Positions 9,901 to 18,813 of a DNA stretch of 64,000 bases are shown here, in pieces. Below the pieces are notes generated by a model that was not told where the DNA came from, searched no databases, and saw only the letters and a list, made by a program, of their open reading frames with translations. The first letter of the stretch is position 1. Each line of letters begins with the position of its first letter. The translations under genes and the position numbers were made by a program. The DNA is from Planctobacterium marinum (GTDB taxonomy: Bacteria > Pseudomonadota > Gammaproteobacteria > Enterobacterales > Alteromonadaceae): NCBI RefSeq assembly GCF_036322805.1, contig NZ_AP027272.1, positions 1,612,001-1,676,000 of the forward strand, given 5' to 3'.

Positions 9901-10462
9901 TACCGATTTAATCTCTCAAGTCTCTAATTTGTGTCAAACGGATCAATTGAATCAGCCAGAAAACTGTATGACTGAGAATGTGTTAGACATCATTGAAAAA
10001 TTAAACAAAAGTTTTACTGCAATCAATATGGCGAACGGAGATCATGAATATACTTATAGCTTGGCCAATCTGCGCACAGAGAATTCGAGAATTATATTCG
10101 AGATAACCCCTAAAAGAAACGTGAGCTGTAATTATTTAGAGGTTGTCTCAGTTCAATTAAGAGAAAATTTTCCTTTCGGCTCTAATGCTGAGCTCCGAAT
10201 ATCTAGATCTAGGGCATTTTCTGAAGGTGATATTTGGATTGATTTAGAGGAAAGTAAGTCAAAAATCATTCAATATCGTGGCTCAGAAGTGACATTTCCA
10301 AGCTTTAACGAAAGGGGGTATCTGCCTGTAAATGCGCGATCTAAAGTGGTACTTGAGTTTAAACGAGAAAATGCAGACCAAGAACAATGGAATCATTTTG
10401 TAGAGAACTTTACGGAAAGTACTGTCAGATTAATTACAGGAAGGTGCACCAATCTTAATTAA
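6962..10462 (+). CDS. 1166-aa exported coiled-coil protein, unknown function
   Basis: I do not recognise a family. The ATG at 6962 gives a signal peptide (MASKVINTVISGLMFSVFAL, cut after SQPVAS near residue 27). Residues about 30-200 are rich in beta-strand, Ser and Asn, with a Gly-rich EGQSGKSG stretch. Residues about 553-666 and 713-980 are strongly charged heptad regions likely to form long coiled coils. They flank a lone Gly/Ala hydrophobic segment (VIGATVSPALAGTVITAVNG, about 670-689). The last 130 residues look like a beta domain. Coiled coils around one hydrophobic hairpin are also seen in alpha-helical pore-forming toxins, but that is only an analogy. It is the main cargo of the island. 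Confidence 0.7.
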   Translation: MASKVINTVISGLMFSVFALSSQPVASDTYVEYLDRTITPLPIGQFALFTYDTTARTRSLTFLSDITIDENFIESFELAPSGVSYSMDNANHDLTKLEINSLGKITVSANLIVPSANVSLNAASIVFNSGGKITTTGRAFANHESDAAGLDAPISGSVSLISNHVTFAESEIAIDTSGQEGQSGKSGVAGHMVEYNGRISGHFNSKFGDLIDSQNKLTESGKDALLQDLRNTNIEINDLVSEGNENYFFRPSREHFSDIQNVLMYVVCIIRPNQEASASYRSERRYPQPDHIPRRQDGEMDAIDLNDRNGRNSEKYFHNENCKYFEDDKPFPYSVNSGHRDYRQAQPFLIAFQNSRGTPFQPHGQSANGGDIFLPANVFANQSLLSKINKNKGPLRSQRDDLIGAAISFCMTTGIYRTNDGPSLTFKDTFCLKPSANIEDNDPVNEQKDGALKIASVEFSTAILLQLNRYLNHLHLNGQIEQLNDAISSFETYSNDRTLPDCSNSQNDVDLCKASRALFDNLKQIKIQIAAGLNPFNQPWNSLSRFRLADLNNQVSSLNQAYMQNNNLRVTLGRLQKSLTQQVGRVEAEENDNTSLSIDLNSNLTELRKKAEELEKSLTKLEAMQSQLKSYIDERTTEIATEASQRLEEEQRKQRYRLKRAQVLKHSATLVIGATVSPALAGTVITAVNGLIDRRSTREIRSGIVEGLSNFAIDKGLKTISSYEEELKALNDAQEMLNDEQAELNDAINSSTQGGMVEYDISVRANGDVEALQKARQQESERRERARLRRGHQADMEQSVKYSFADESRFLKERKKEIEDKIKKTNKAKSLLQENTPKMKGALQGLVESNNTAIEPEQDALDVDLGRHFNDIAQQDEEYQRRRQEYSDLVETVNRISNELSDIWNSVEEHINRLKQTQIQIYKSRIAQILWREKLSHAQKVAILQDSVIDNEGLERRAKIAAENLRKAQIYLRGDTDIQYTDLISQVSNLCQTDQLNQPENCMTENVLDIIEKLNKSFTAINMANGDHEYTYSLANLRTENSRIIFEITPKRNVSCNYLEVVSVQLRENFPFGSNAELRISRSRAFSEGDIWIDLEESKSKIIQYRGSEVTFPSFNERGYLPVNARSKVVLEFKRENADQEQWNHFVENFTESTVRLITGRCTNLN

Positions 10463-10636
10463 GATGGTTAAACCCAAGAATCACGCTTAATTGCGCTCTG
10501 ACTACTAAAATCAGTATTTAGCTTTATGACACCGTATCTTTGGGTTAGCCTACTCTGCAAATAAATTTTTCAGTGTCCGTTAAGGTTTCACTGTAACCAT
10601 AACTTTGATGTGGGTCATATTACAAATGAGAATATT

Positions 10637-10957
10637 ATGAATTTTTCTAAAACTATAGGGCTTACTTTGTTGGGGTGTATGTCATGCAGCGCCTCATTTG
10701 CTTTAGGAGCAAAAAAAGTAACTGATGAAGCAGGCGCTTTCTTCTACATTATCGAATGTGAAGGAAATGCATATGAAATTCTGTGGACGGATCCGGTTTC
10801 TATTAACGAATCTGCAGGCAATGATTATGCGAAGGAAGTTAAATTCAACATTGAACGCTTTGGAAAACAGAGTGTAAAGGATGTTAGTTCCAAACGTGAC
10901 CAACTCGTTGAACTCGCTAAAAAACACGGTTACAATCTTTGTGGCTATAAAAAATAG
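10637..10957 (+). CDS. small exported protein, 106 aa, unknown function
   Basis: Starts at the ATG at 10637; an in-frame GTG at 10610 would add nine residues ahead of a good signal peptide and is less likely. The N terminus MNFSKTIGLTLLGCMSCSAS is an export signal; LLGC could serve as a weak lipobox, otherwise cleavage is after FALG. The mature part is about 80 residues with two further Cys (in IIECEGNAY and the C-terminal YNLCGYKK) that could form a disulfide. It lies 174 bp after the large coiled-coil gene on the same strand and may be a partner or protective protein for it, but nothing in the sequence shows this. No family is recognised. Confidence 0.65.
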   Translation: MNFSKTIGLTLLGCMSCSASFALGAKKVTDEAGAFFYIIECEGNAYEILWTDPVSINESAGNDYAKEVKFNIERFGKQSVKDVSSKRDQLVELAKKHGYNLCGYKK

Positions 10958-11006
10958 CGGTTGAAGTCTACTCAAGCTTTCCTAATTTAAATGGAGCGTG
11001 TAGTGG

Positions 11007-12169
<1,163 letters not shown>

Positions 12170-12343
12170 TGAACACCTCTTTATAAGTGTAATGCTACCA
12201 CTTAAAAGAGTGTTCGGGTTTAGTCTGCCACTACATAGACATGCCATTTTTAGTCCATCAAGAGAAAGAATAAGCAAAGTTTTGATGTATCCATTAAGTG
12301 TGGCTAACTTTATAGGAACAAGATATTGATTTAAGGCAAACCT

Positions 12344-12841
12344 ATGAAATTTGTAATGCTACTTTCACTGTTTTTTATCGGAAGCGTTTCAGCAGATGAA
12401 CTCATAATTAATATTGAAAGAAATATGACATGCGGAGATGAAAAAGGTGAAGCCATTATGGGGCGAATGTTGATTGATGGTATAGAATTCGCCTCAACCC
12501 TTGAATTACCATGGAGGGACAACCGTAATGATATTAGTCATATTCCTTCGGGTACATACAGAGCATTTATTAGAACAGACGGGAGTCGTGGTTTTAGGCT
12601 AGAACTTATCAATGTACCTGGCGAACGGAGGAATGTGCAAATACATTCCGGTAACACTGTAAAGGATATTGAGGGATGTATCTTAATTGGAGATCTCGGG
12701 GCCCGTAGATGTAGAGTCACAGACTCGAGAAATAAAATATCATCATTAAGAGATATCATCGCTCAAAAAGCCAGTAATCCAGAGGAACTAAGAACTGACA
12801 GAGGAATACCTATTACCATCAAAATCAGCGGAGCAAATTAG
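12344..12841 (+). CDS. exported DUF5675-family protein
   Basis: A 165-residue protein with a signal peptide (MKFVMLLSLFFIGSVSA) and a DUF5675-like core: LELPWRDN, then ISHIPSGTYRA, VPGERRNVQIHSGN and GCILIGDLG. The order ELPW-IPxGxY-VPGR-IHxGN-GC is diagnostic as I recall the family, which has no assigned activity and is often found among phage-like or secretion-related genes. Most members lack a signal peptide, so an exported version is notable. An AAGG ribosome-binding sequence is 7-8 bp before the ATG. It is the last complete gene of the island, downstream of and opposite to the IS3 element. Confidence 0.75.
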   Translation: MKFVMLLSLFFIGSVSADELIINIERNMTCGDEKGEAIMGRMLIDGIEFASTLELPWRDNRNDISHIPSGTYRAFIRTDGSRGFRLELINVPGERRNVQIHSGNTVKDIEGCILIGDLGARRCRVTDSRNKISSLRDIIAQKASNPEELRTDRGIPITIKISGAN

Positions 12842-12842
12842 T

Positions 12843-12992
12843 TTACTAATAACTATACTTAATGTAGCAATCGTTATTCTTGCACCACTAATCGAAACAA
12901 CGATTTTATCATTTATTCTTCAGGATTTGAGAACGTTAGGGGTTAATAAGAACAAACGAGCTGTGCATTTTGATTTTTCTGAAGAGCAATAA
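12843..12992 (+). pseudogene. possible gene fragment fused in frame to the repeated GIY-YIG tail
   Basis: After the DUF5675 stop, a frame shifted by one base is open from about 12787 to the TAA at 12990-12992. It encodes a hydrophobic run containing VILAPLIETTILSFILQDL, then NKNKRAVHFDFSEEQ, the last part being the duplicated GIY-YIG tail. The APLIET pattern is reminiscent of CPBP (CAAX-type) membrane proteases. There is no start codon with a ribosome-binding site. It may be a remnant of a truncated gene or chance translation of AT-rich DNA. Confidence 0.25.
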
Positions 12993-13007
12993 AAAAGCAC
13001 CTGATGG
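12963..13007 (+). repeat. right copy of 45-bp direct repeat (attachment-like)
   Basis: Matches 6472-6516 at 43 of 45 positions. In frame it reads VHFDFSEEQ-stop, the tail of a GIY-YIG gene without its body. The terminator that follows is complete here (right arm GGTGCTTTTT) and is truncated in the left copy. This copy is the junction with the undisturbed chromosome. Confidence 0.8.
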
Positions 13008-13015
13008 TGCTTTTT
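12992..13015. terminator. bidirectional terminator
   Basis: Stem AAAAAGCACC / GGTGCTTTTT with a TGAT loop. It would originally have ended both the GIY-YIG gene (plus strand) and the flavin-reductase gene (minus strand); the island now separates it from the former. Confidence 0.85.
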
Positions 13016-13043
13016 AAGGTTTTGAAATGATGCTCTTGAGGCA

Positions 13044-13646
13044 TTACATGCCGTTGGGAAATTCGCTCATATCTGGCATCATCTCCCGCGCTGTTTTTAA
13101 AGCATCGGCATAAGCCAGAAGCATACCTACACATGCGGTGGCACGTTTATCGATGTAGGCTTCGGTTTTCTTATCATCGTCTTCTTTGCCGTTAAAGATG
13201 CTGCCTACATGACGCACAATCAGGTGCTCAGGCAAATAACACAAACGGCTGTTCTTGTAGCTGCTGGTGCGCAGCTCATTGATGGGGTAGGCACCGCCAA
13301 CACCGGCGGACACCGCGACGATCAAACCCGGTTTGTGAGCAAACTGTTTACTGGTAAACAATAAGAACAGGTTTTTTAGTGCTGAAGTTACCATGCCATG
13401 CCATTCAGGACTGACAACCACAAAACCATCAGATGCTTCTAATTGGGCACCAACCTTGTCGATTAATGCTTGCTCTGAATCGGAATAAGACTCGCTCCAG
13501 AAGGGCAAATTCACCTCTGCCAGGTCGATAATTTCAGCTTTGTCACAACTGGAGTGGGCTTCTAATCTTGCCTGCAAAACTTTGGACATTTTCAGGCTTT
13601 CAGAGCCTTTGCGATGACTGCCTGAGATAATGGTAATTTTATTCAT
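13044..13646 (-). CDS. NAD(P)H-dependent FMN reductase family protein
   Basis: A 200-residue flavodoxin-fold protein. The N-terminal ISGSHRKGSES loop (residues 6-16) is the FMN phosphate-binding signature. SPEWHGMVTSALKNLF (about 79-94) matches the conserved SPEYxxxxxGxLKN motif, with W and H in place of the usual Y and N. Such enzymes reduce FMN or quinones with NAD(P)H. The start codon overlaps the stop of the aromatic amino acid hydroxylase by one base (TAATG on the minus strand), so the two are surely co-transcribed. The flavoprotein may supply electrons or recycle the pterin or iron of that enzyme, which is an inference. Confidence 0.85.
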   Translation of the reverse strand: MNKITIISGSHRKGSESLKMSKVLQARLEAHSSCDKAEIIDLAEVNLPFWSESYSDSEQALIDKVGAQLEASDGFVVVSPEWHGMVTSALKNLFLLFTSKQFAHKPGLIVAVSAGVGGAYPINELRTSSYKNSRLCYLPEHLIVRHVGSIFNGKEDDDKKTEAYIDKRATACVGMLLAYADALKTAREMMPDMSEFPNGM

Positions 13647-15415
13647 TAACTTGCCTTTTGGGTTGCAATTCTGTTGATTCCATAACGGATCAGAATTTGG
13701 TTTTCCTGCGATTCAGTGGCTAATAAGCTTTCCAGCCTGGCTTCCAAAGCAGAGACCAATGCTTCATCTGCTTTAGTTTTAATGGCCAGCTCGAGCAATT
13801 CAAATATCAATAACCACTCTTCCTGTACCTTATTTTCACAGGAGCGGATCAAATCTTCAACTTGTGCCGCGCTGGTTGCCTGATTTTCTCTCAGGCCACG
13901 GGTTTGACCATAAAGGGAGAACAGCTCCAGTGTGGTTGCGTCGTAATCACCAGCCACCGTTGCTGTGTCAGATGGATTGTTATAAAGCGGATATTCAGCC
14001 GGATCAGCGGAGCCACCATAAACAGAGTCGATTCTGTAACCTACTGCCATATCGAAGACACCCCATCCAGGGTCAAATAAAATAGTGCCGTCCAGATCAG
14101 TGACAGTACAATCTTCGAATGTGAATAGCAGGTTTTTACCATCGCGACGGGTGATGTTTTTAAGCATCCCCTCTACTGACACGCCGGATAAAAAGTTCAG
14201 TGTAACCCGTTTGCCCATTTCAATACCTAAGTCTCTTAAGTCATCGATATGGTAAGTGGATAAACAGTTGGGAATGGCTACTAGCTTACCAACCGGGCTG
14301 CCGAAGCCATGCTCGTGATATTCAATGCCATGACCACTCAATTGACGCTCGTTGTAGGATAACTGGGTAGGGCCGGTGGTTTTAATATAAGTTGGGTTGC
14401 CCATCGGGTCGTACATGGCGTGGGTCAACAAGCCACTCACTTCCAGACCTGAGTTGTAAACGGCAGTATTAACCGTTTCGGCGGCGATAGCCATATCCAG
14501 GCCATATTTGCCGCCCCTGTTGCAGGCCAGATTACGAGCGAACTCTTCCGCTACCTGACTGAGGTGACGGCAACTACGGGCAACAAACAGTTGTGGCTGC
14601 TCGCGGGTAATATCATAATCGGTGGCAATAGCCTGTAGGGTCAGAGGGAGCTTTTTGACTTTTTGATCGTCAAGGCAGTTTAAGCTTTCCCCCAGAGAAG
14701 AAAGCAGGCCAGCACCAAAGATTTTGTAGTCATCTACTGTGCCCACAAGGCCATATTCAGTGGTCCACCATTGTAATCTGGACATCAATGCGGCTTCTGA
14801 AATCGGATCTTCTTTCTTGCGTTCTATGGAGTCCTTTAAGTGGGTTTCAGCTGCGTCAATTTCTGCTTGGGTGGCATTGGGGCTTTCCTTCACTATTGAG
14901 AGTGAACGAATTGCCTCATAAACTTCGATATCCCCTTTATTGGTGATTACCCGGCGCCCAAGTTCACCCATACGCTGTAAGTACTCTGCATAATCAATAT
15001 CGATGATAAATGGCGCATGACCTGCTGATTCGTGAATGATATCCGGAGCTGGGGTATACAACATATGAGCGTAAGAGCGAATATTAACCGCTACCACCAG
15101 CACACGGTGGGCCAGAAACTCAATAAAAATTGCTGGTGGAATGAAACCATCTACTACTGCCGCTCGCCAGCCAATTTCATTGAGGTGATCGTTCATCACC
15201 TCAATTTTAGGAATTTCTTCGATGTTAATACCGGTACGGCGCAAGCCTTCAAGGTAAATAGGGTGGGCTGACTCACTCAGGTTTTCAACCAGTTGGTGCA
15301 TTAAAAAACGCCACACAGCCTGATCTCTAGGTGTGTATAAATTGTAATCCTGATGCGCAATAAAGGGGCGCAAATGAGAGGGCAAACTATCAATAATCTG
15401 TTGCTGTGAATACAC
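13646..15415 (-). CDS. aromatic amino acid hydroxylase (phenylalanine 4-monooxygenase type)
   Basis: A 589-residue protein whose first half is the biopterin-dependent hydroxylase catalytic domain. The iron triad is visible: His128 and His133 in IIHESAGHAPF and Glu220 in WWTTEYGLVG. It is about twice the length of classical bacterial PhhA (around 270 aa); the extra 280 C-terminal residues belong to a long bacterial subtype and have no recognised function. The start is a GTG with GAGGAA 9 bp upstream. It precedes a flavin reductase in the same operon, with no pterin carbinolamine dehydratase (phhB) in the window. A TyrR/PhhR-like box lies at 15591-15608, about 175 bp upstream. Confidence 0.88.
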   Translation of the reverse strand: MYSQQQIIDSLPSHLRPFIAHQDYNLYTPRDQAVWRFLMHQLVENLSESAHPIYLEGLRRTGINIEEIPKIEVMNDHLNEIGWRAAVVDGFIPPAIFIEFLAHRVLVVAVNIRSYAHMLYTPAPDIIHESAGHAPFIIDIDYAEYLQRMGELGRRVITNKGDIEVYEAIRSLSIVKESPNATQAEIDAAETHLKDSIERKKEDPISEAALMSRLQWWTTEYGLVGTVDDYKIFGAGLLSSLGESLNCLDDQKVKKLPLTLQAIATDYDITREQPQLFVARSCRHLSQVAEEFARNLACNRGGKYGLDMAIAAETVNTAVYNSGLEVSGLLTHAMYDPMGNPTYIKTTGPTQLSYNERQLSGHGIEYHEHGFGSPVGKLVAIPNCLSTYHIDDLRDLGIEMGKRVTLNFLSGVSVEGMLKNITRRDGKNLLFTFEDCTVTDLDGTILFDPGWGVFDMAVGYRIDSVYGGSADPAEYPLYNNPSDTATVAGDYDATTLELFSLYGQTRGLRENQATSAAQVEDLIRSCENKVQEEWLLIFELLELAIKTKADEALVSALEARLESLLATESQENQILIRYGINRIATQKAS

Positions 15416-15590
15416 CGGAAGTTCCTCGAAATAACTTAGTGTCTGCTACCGTCTGCTGAGAAGTGGAGCGCCGTTGTTTTTACCACGGCGTCTCATCAAT
15501 AATAGTCCGGACGGGCGATTTTGGGGCACAAATCTAGAGAAATTTCGCGCCTTCAACAATAGCTGATGACGCTTTGATAACCAACACAAA

Positions 15591-15608
15591 TGTTAAGTTT
15601 TATTTACA
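15591..15608. promoter_or_regulatory. TyrR/PhhR-like operator
   Basis: TGTTAA-N6-TTTACA matches the TyrR box TGTAAA-N6-TTTACA with one mismatch. It lies upstream of the aromatic amino acid hydroxylase operon, a usual target of TyrR/PhhR regulators, and just after the 3' end of the solute-binding-like gene. I infer aromatic amino acid-dependent control. Confidence 0.55.
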
Positions 15609-15632
15609 ACATGAAAATGGAGCATAGTTAGA

Positions 15633-16328
15633 CTAGCGAGAGAATGCCTGTTTTAAACGGGCCACAACTTCATCGCTAATGGCTGGGTTAGCAGCCAGCC
15701 ATGCGTCGATATGTAGGTCCGGTAGTGGCACAATTTGTGTAACATTTTGACCGTTAGTGAGATAGTCACGGGCCATGTCTTCTACCACTGCAACGTCCTC
15801 CACCAAAAAATCCACTTTCTGCTTGTTTAATAATCGCCATGATTCAGTAATATCAGTTGTTAAGAACAGATTTTTTTGTTCAGAAAAGCCCATCTCTTTA
15901 AGGTAGATGTGTGATATATCATTTCGCTGCACGGCAATAGTGAACTGTCTGGCGTCATCTAAGGTTTCTGCATAGATCAGTTCGTTTGTGGTAATCAAAG
16001 CAAAGTCAAAAGACTGTACGATAGCTATCCATTTAAACTGATCTTCACGTTCCTGAGTGCGAGCAATACCACTGATAAAAACGTTGCTCTGTGACTGTGC
16101 CAGGTTGACAGCACGGGTCCAGGGGAAGATTTCAAATTGGGCGTGGATTTGCGCTTGCTGGAAAACCTGCTGAACGTGAGAAGCAACCGAGCCACGAACC
16201 TGATTATCCGCAAAAAATTGAAAGGGCGGTGAAGGCTCCATTACCACAAGGAAGTCGGCTTTAGTTACATTGCCAATCAGTACAGTCGACGCTACCACTA
16301 GTCGAATTAAGTTCCTGATAACTGGCAA
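15633..16328 (-). CDS. periplasmic solute-binding-like protein (SBP family 3)
   Basis: A 231-residue exported protein with the fold pattern of family 3 solute-binding proteins: an N-terminal signal helix ending near TKADF, then VVMEPSPPFQFF, a mid region FPWTRAVNLAQ and a C-terminal AANPAISDEVVARLKQAF. No transporter permease or ATPase gene is adjacent. Like many stand-alone members in this order it may be a sensor-type or orphan binding protein. The start is a TTG with GGAG 8 bp upstream; no better ATG exists before the signal sequence. The ligand is unknown. Confidence 0.75.
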   Translation of the reverse strand: MPVIRNLIRLVVASTVLIGNVTKADFLVVMEPSPPFQFFADNQVRGSVASHVQQVFQQAQIHAQFEIFPWTRAVNLAQSQSNVFISGIARTQEREDQFKWIAIVQSFDFALITTNELIYAETLDDARQFTIAVQRNDISHIYLKEMGFSEQKNLFLTTDITESWRLLNKQKVDFLVEDVAVVEDMARDYLTNGQNVTQIVPLPDLHIDAWLAANPAISDEVVARLKQAFSR

Positions 16329-16420
16329 GTTGACAACTCCGGTGAGGCTGGATGTTATTTTTAGTTAAGCCCACTTTTTGAGAAATGCAAACTGATTGCT
16401 AAGTCGTATGAGGTATGAGA

Positions 16421-16948
16421 TTAATTCGCGATCCGATAGAGCTCTTTTTGTTTGATGAATGCTTCTACCGAAGAGGTAACCATTCCGGTTATGGATTTAC
16501 CTTGCTCGCAGGCTTCTCTCACCAGTGTAGAGCGCATAGGTTTGCGCTCCGGCACTAACAGTAGTTGCCAGTGGTTCTGGATATCTTGAGCTTTATAAAA
16601 CTTATGCCAGTTGGCTTGGTTGTCAGGGCCGATAACAAAACTAAATTGATGTTTCGGGTGGGTGGTTTGTAGATGCGATAACAGGTCCCAGGTGTAAACG
16701 GGTCGTCCCTCTTTGGCGATAGTTTGCTCAATCGCCTGTATTTTCACCGGTATTTGGGCAATATCAGTTACAAAACGGTTTAGCATGGCTAAGCGAACTT
16801 CGTAATCTAACATGACTTTGCCAAATGCATGCGAGTATGAGGGCACCAACCACACTTCATCTATGTCTCGTTGTAGTACAAATTCAATTGCATCCAGATG
16901 TCCAATTGTCGGTGGATTGAAGGCTGAACCAAATATCGCAATATTCAT
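16421..16948 (-). CDS. NadD-like nicotinate-nucleotide adenylyltransferase family protein
   Basis: A 175-residue nucleotidyltransferase when started at the ATG complementary to 16946-16948, which places the ATP-binding motif GSAFNPPTIGH at residues 7-17, as in the family. An upstream ATG at 17008 would add 20 residues and has an AAGGA sequence only two bases away. The C-terminal ISSTxxR counterpart is replaced by TLVREACEQGKSITGMVTSS. NadD joins AMP to nicotinate mononucleotide in NAD synthesis. Since nadD normally lies with holA/rlpA, this is probably a second copy with its own role. Confidence 0.78.
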   Translation of the reverse strand: MNIAIFGSAFNPPTIGHLDAIEFVLQRDIDEVWLVPSYSHAFGKVMLDYEVRLAMLNRFVTDIAQIPVKIQAIEQTIAKEGRPVYTWDLLSHLQTTHPKHQFSFVIGPDNQANWHKFYKAQDIQNHWQLLLVPERKPMRSTLVREACEQGKSITGMVTSSVEAFIKQKELYRIAN

Positions 16949-17156
16949 TATCGTTGAGGTGTAATCCGGTTGTATTTTATGGGGAAGAGTATCGATGCAA
17001 GATAACATAGTCCTTATGAAAATGAAGTTGTAACGAAAACTTCATCCGGGGAACAGCCTTACAAAAACCTGCAAGATTACCATTGAGATCAGTCTGTTAA
17101 ATCTGTTTGCAGGTGAAAATCGGTGGATTAAAAATAACATTTTTTAGGTTTTGCGT

Positions 17157-17186
17157 TTGACAGCGTTAAAAAATGTTGCGTATATT
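17157..17186 (+). promoter_or_regulatory. sigma-70 promoter of the envelope operon
   Basis: TTGACA at 17157-17162 and TATATT at 17181-17186, 18-bp spacer, about 120 bp before the first gene. The rest of the 359-bp gap from 16949 is a plausible leader and shows no further gene. Confidence 0.7.
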
Positions 17187-17307
17187 TAATGTCGCGGCTT
17201 GAAATGTAAGCAATTGTGAACAAGCCGAGTTCAGGGATTTAATTTGAAAGGGATTTTTCAGCATTACCCTTCCCCTGTGTCTTCAACACACGTTTCTGGA
17301 ACAAAAA

Positions 17308-18798
17308 ATGAAAAAAGTTCTCTTATGCATGTTCGGTGCAATGGCGCTGTCTGGCTGTGCTGCAACAGGAAATGGTCAGAGTCCATTCTCTAGTCTAACC
17401 ACGGGTATTGGTGAAGTATTCAAATCGGAAAGTGACTCCGCTAAATTCAGCAACCATATCTCGGCAGGGCAGGTAAACGAGGCATTAGTCCTTGCGTTAG
17501 ATGAAGCAGATTACGACGAAGAGCAGGGCACCATTGATGACCAGCTTTGGGCCATGCAAGTCGCAACCATATACCGGATGCAAGGTGACTACGACCGCTC
17601 AAATCAGTTTTTCGATCTCATTGAAGATGTAATGTACGCGGAAGATACCGAGAACATGGTGGAGTCCACTGGCGAGACAATCACTTCATCGCTAACCAAT
17701 GATACTTACCTGGATTATGAGCAAGCCGTTTACGACTCAATTATGGTTAACACCTACAAAGCCATGAACTTCACCGCTGCGGGTGACAAAGTTAATGCCA
17801 GGGTGGAATGGAATCGTTCAGATGACCGGCAGCGTAGAGCGGCAGACTTTTTCGCTGCGCGCATTAACGAGAAAAAAGAAGCTCAGGAAAAAGCCGCAGA
17901 AGAAGAAAAAGCCAAGGCCGCTGAAGAAAACAGTAGCACCAGCGACGGTGCAAATGAACAAGCGGAAGAGTCAGTTGATAAGAGTTTGTCTGAGGCGGAA
18001 AAAATTCTGGCCAAAGAGGGCATCGATATGTCTGGTTGGACTGCTTATGATGGATACATTAATCCGTTTTCCACCTTTATGCATGGTTTGTTTTTCATGT
18101 TAACAGCGCAAGATACGGCGGATGTCGGCAAGGCTGTTGACAGTTTCACTCGGGTTTCAGGTATCACCAATACTGCGGTTGCCAACGAAACACTATCCTT
18201 GGCTCAAAATATCTTAAGTGGCGACACCCAGCTCAAAGACGTTAAAAATACTTGGGTGATTTTCGAAGAAGGCGAAATGGCAAAACTGGATGAGTTTCGC
18301 ATCGACTTACCGGTTTTTTTGGTTTCCAGCAATGTTAACTACGTTGGTATGGCACTACCAAAATTAGTTGAGCAACCGGATCATTTTGGAGGCTTCCTGG
18401 TAAATGGCGTGTCTTCTGAGGTGGTGGCTGACATGGATAAAATCATAAAAGCAGAGTTTAAAGAAGAATTCCCTATGACTCTAACTCGCGAAATTACGCG
18501 AACTATTGTTAAAACTGTTGCTCAAAAGCAAGTGAACGACAATAACGCCTACTTGGGATTCGCAGCAGGTATTCTGCAGGCGGCAACAACAGAAGCAGAT
18601 ACACGTACGTGGAGTATTTTACCGAAGACCTTTCAGGGCTTGATGCTTGAAAATGGTGGACAAACGTCAATTCAAATCGACTCTGCAGGCTTCGCGCAAC
18701 CTTTATCCGTGGATATCGATCCAAACAAGAACAACATTGTCTATGTTAAAGCCATCAACCCGATGATTGCTCCAAGTGTAGAAGTTATCTCTTTATAA
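17308..18798 (+). CDS. COG3014-like lipoprotein, first gene of an envelope operon
   Basis: A 496-residue lipoprotein with a signal peptide and lipobox MALSGC (Cys at about residue 17). Residues 45-180 look like tetratricopeptide-type helices (for example MQGDYDRSNQFFDLIEDVM). An acidic and Ala/Lys-rich linker follows at about 188-235 with KKEAQEKAAEEEKAK, then a conserved globular C-terminal region. This layout matches the uncharacterised COG3014 group that occurs with LpoB-like and CsgG-like genes in marine gammaproteobacteria. It probably acts at the inner face of the outer membrane. The next gene follows after 15 bp with its own ribosome-binding site. Confidence 0.75.
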   Translation: MKKVLLCMFGAMALSGCAATGNGQSPFSSLTTGIGEVFKSESDSAKFSNHISAGQVNEALVLALDEADYDEEQGTIDDQLWAMQVATIYRMQGDYDRSNQFFDLIEDVMYAEDTENMVESTGETITSSLTNDTYLDYEQAVYDSIMVNTYKAMNFTAAGDKVNARVEWNRSDDRQRRAADFFAARINEKKEAQEKAAEEEKAKAAEENSSTSDGANEQAEESVDKSLSEAEKILAKEGIDMSGWTAYDGYINPFSTFMHGLFFMLTAQDTADVGKAVDSFTRVSGITNTAVANETLSLAQNILSGDTQLKDVKNTWVIFEEGEMAKLDEFRIDLPVFLVSSNVNYVGMALPKLVEQPDHFGGFLVNGVSSEVVADMDKIIKAEFKEEFPMTLTREITRTIVKTVAQKQVNDNNAYLGFAAGILQAATTEADTRTWSILPKTFQGLMLENGGQTSIQIDSAGFAQPLSVDIDPNKNNIVYVKAINPMIAPSVEVISL

Positions 18799-18813
18799 CA
18801 AGGAAATTACCTC

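Noticed and set aside
10463-10636. Possible integron attC site between island genes (inverted AACCCAAGA / TCTTTGGGTT)
   Set aside because: The core motifs RYYYAAC and GTTRRRY are not met at either end and no intI or cassette array is present.
12868-12907. Inverted pair AATCGTT / AACGATT near the island's right end
   Set aside because: Only 7 bp with a long loop in AT-rich DNA; not distinct from chance.
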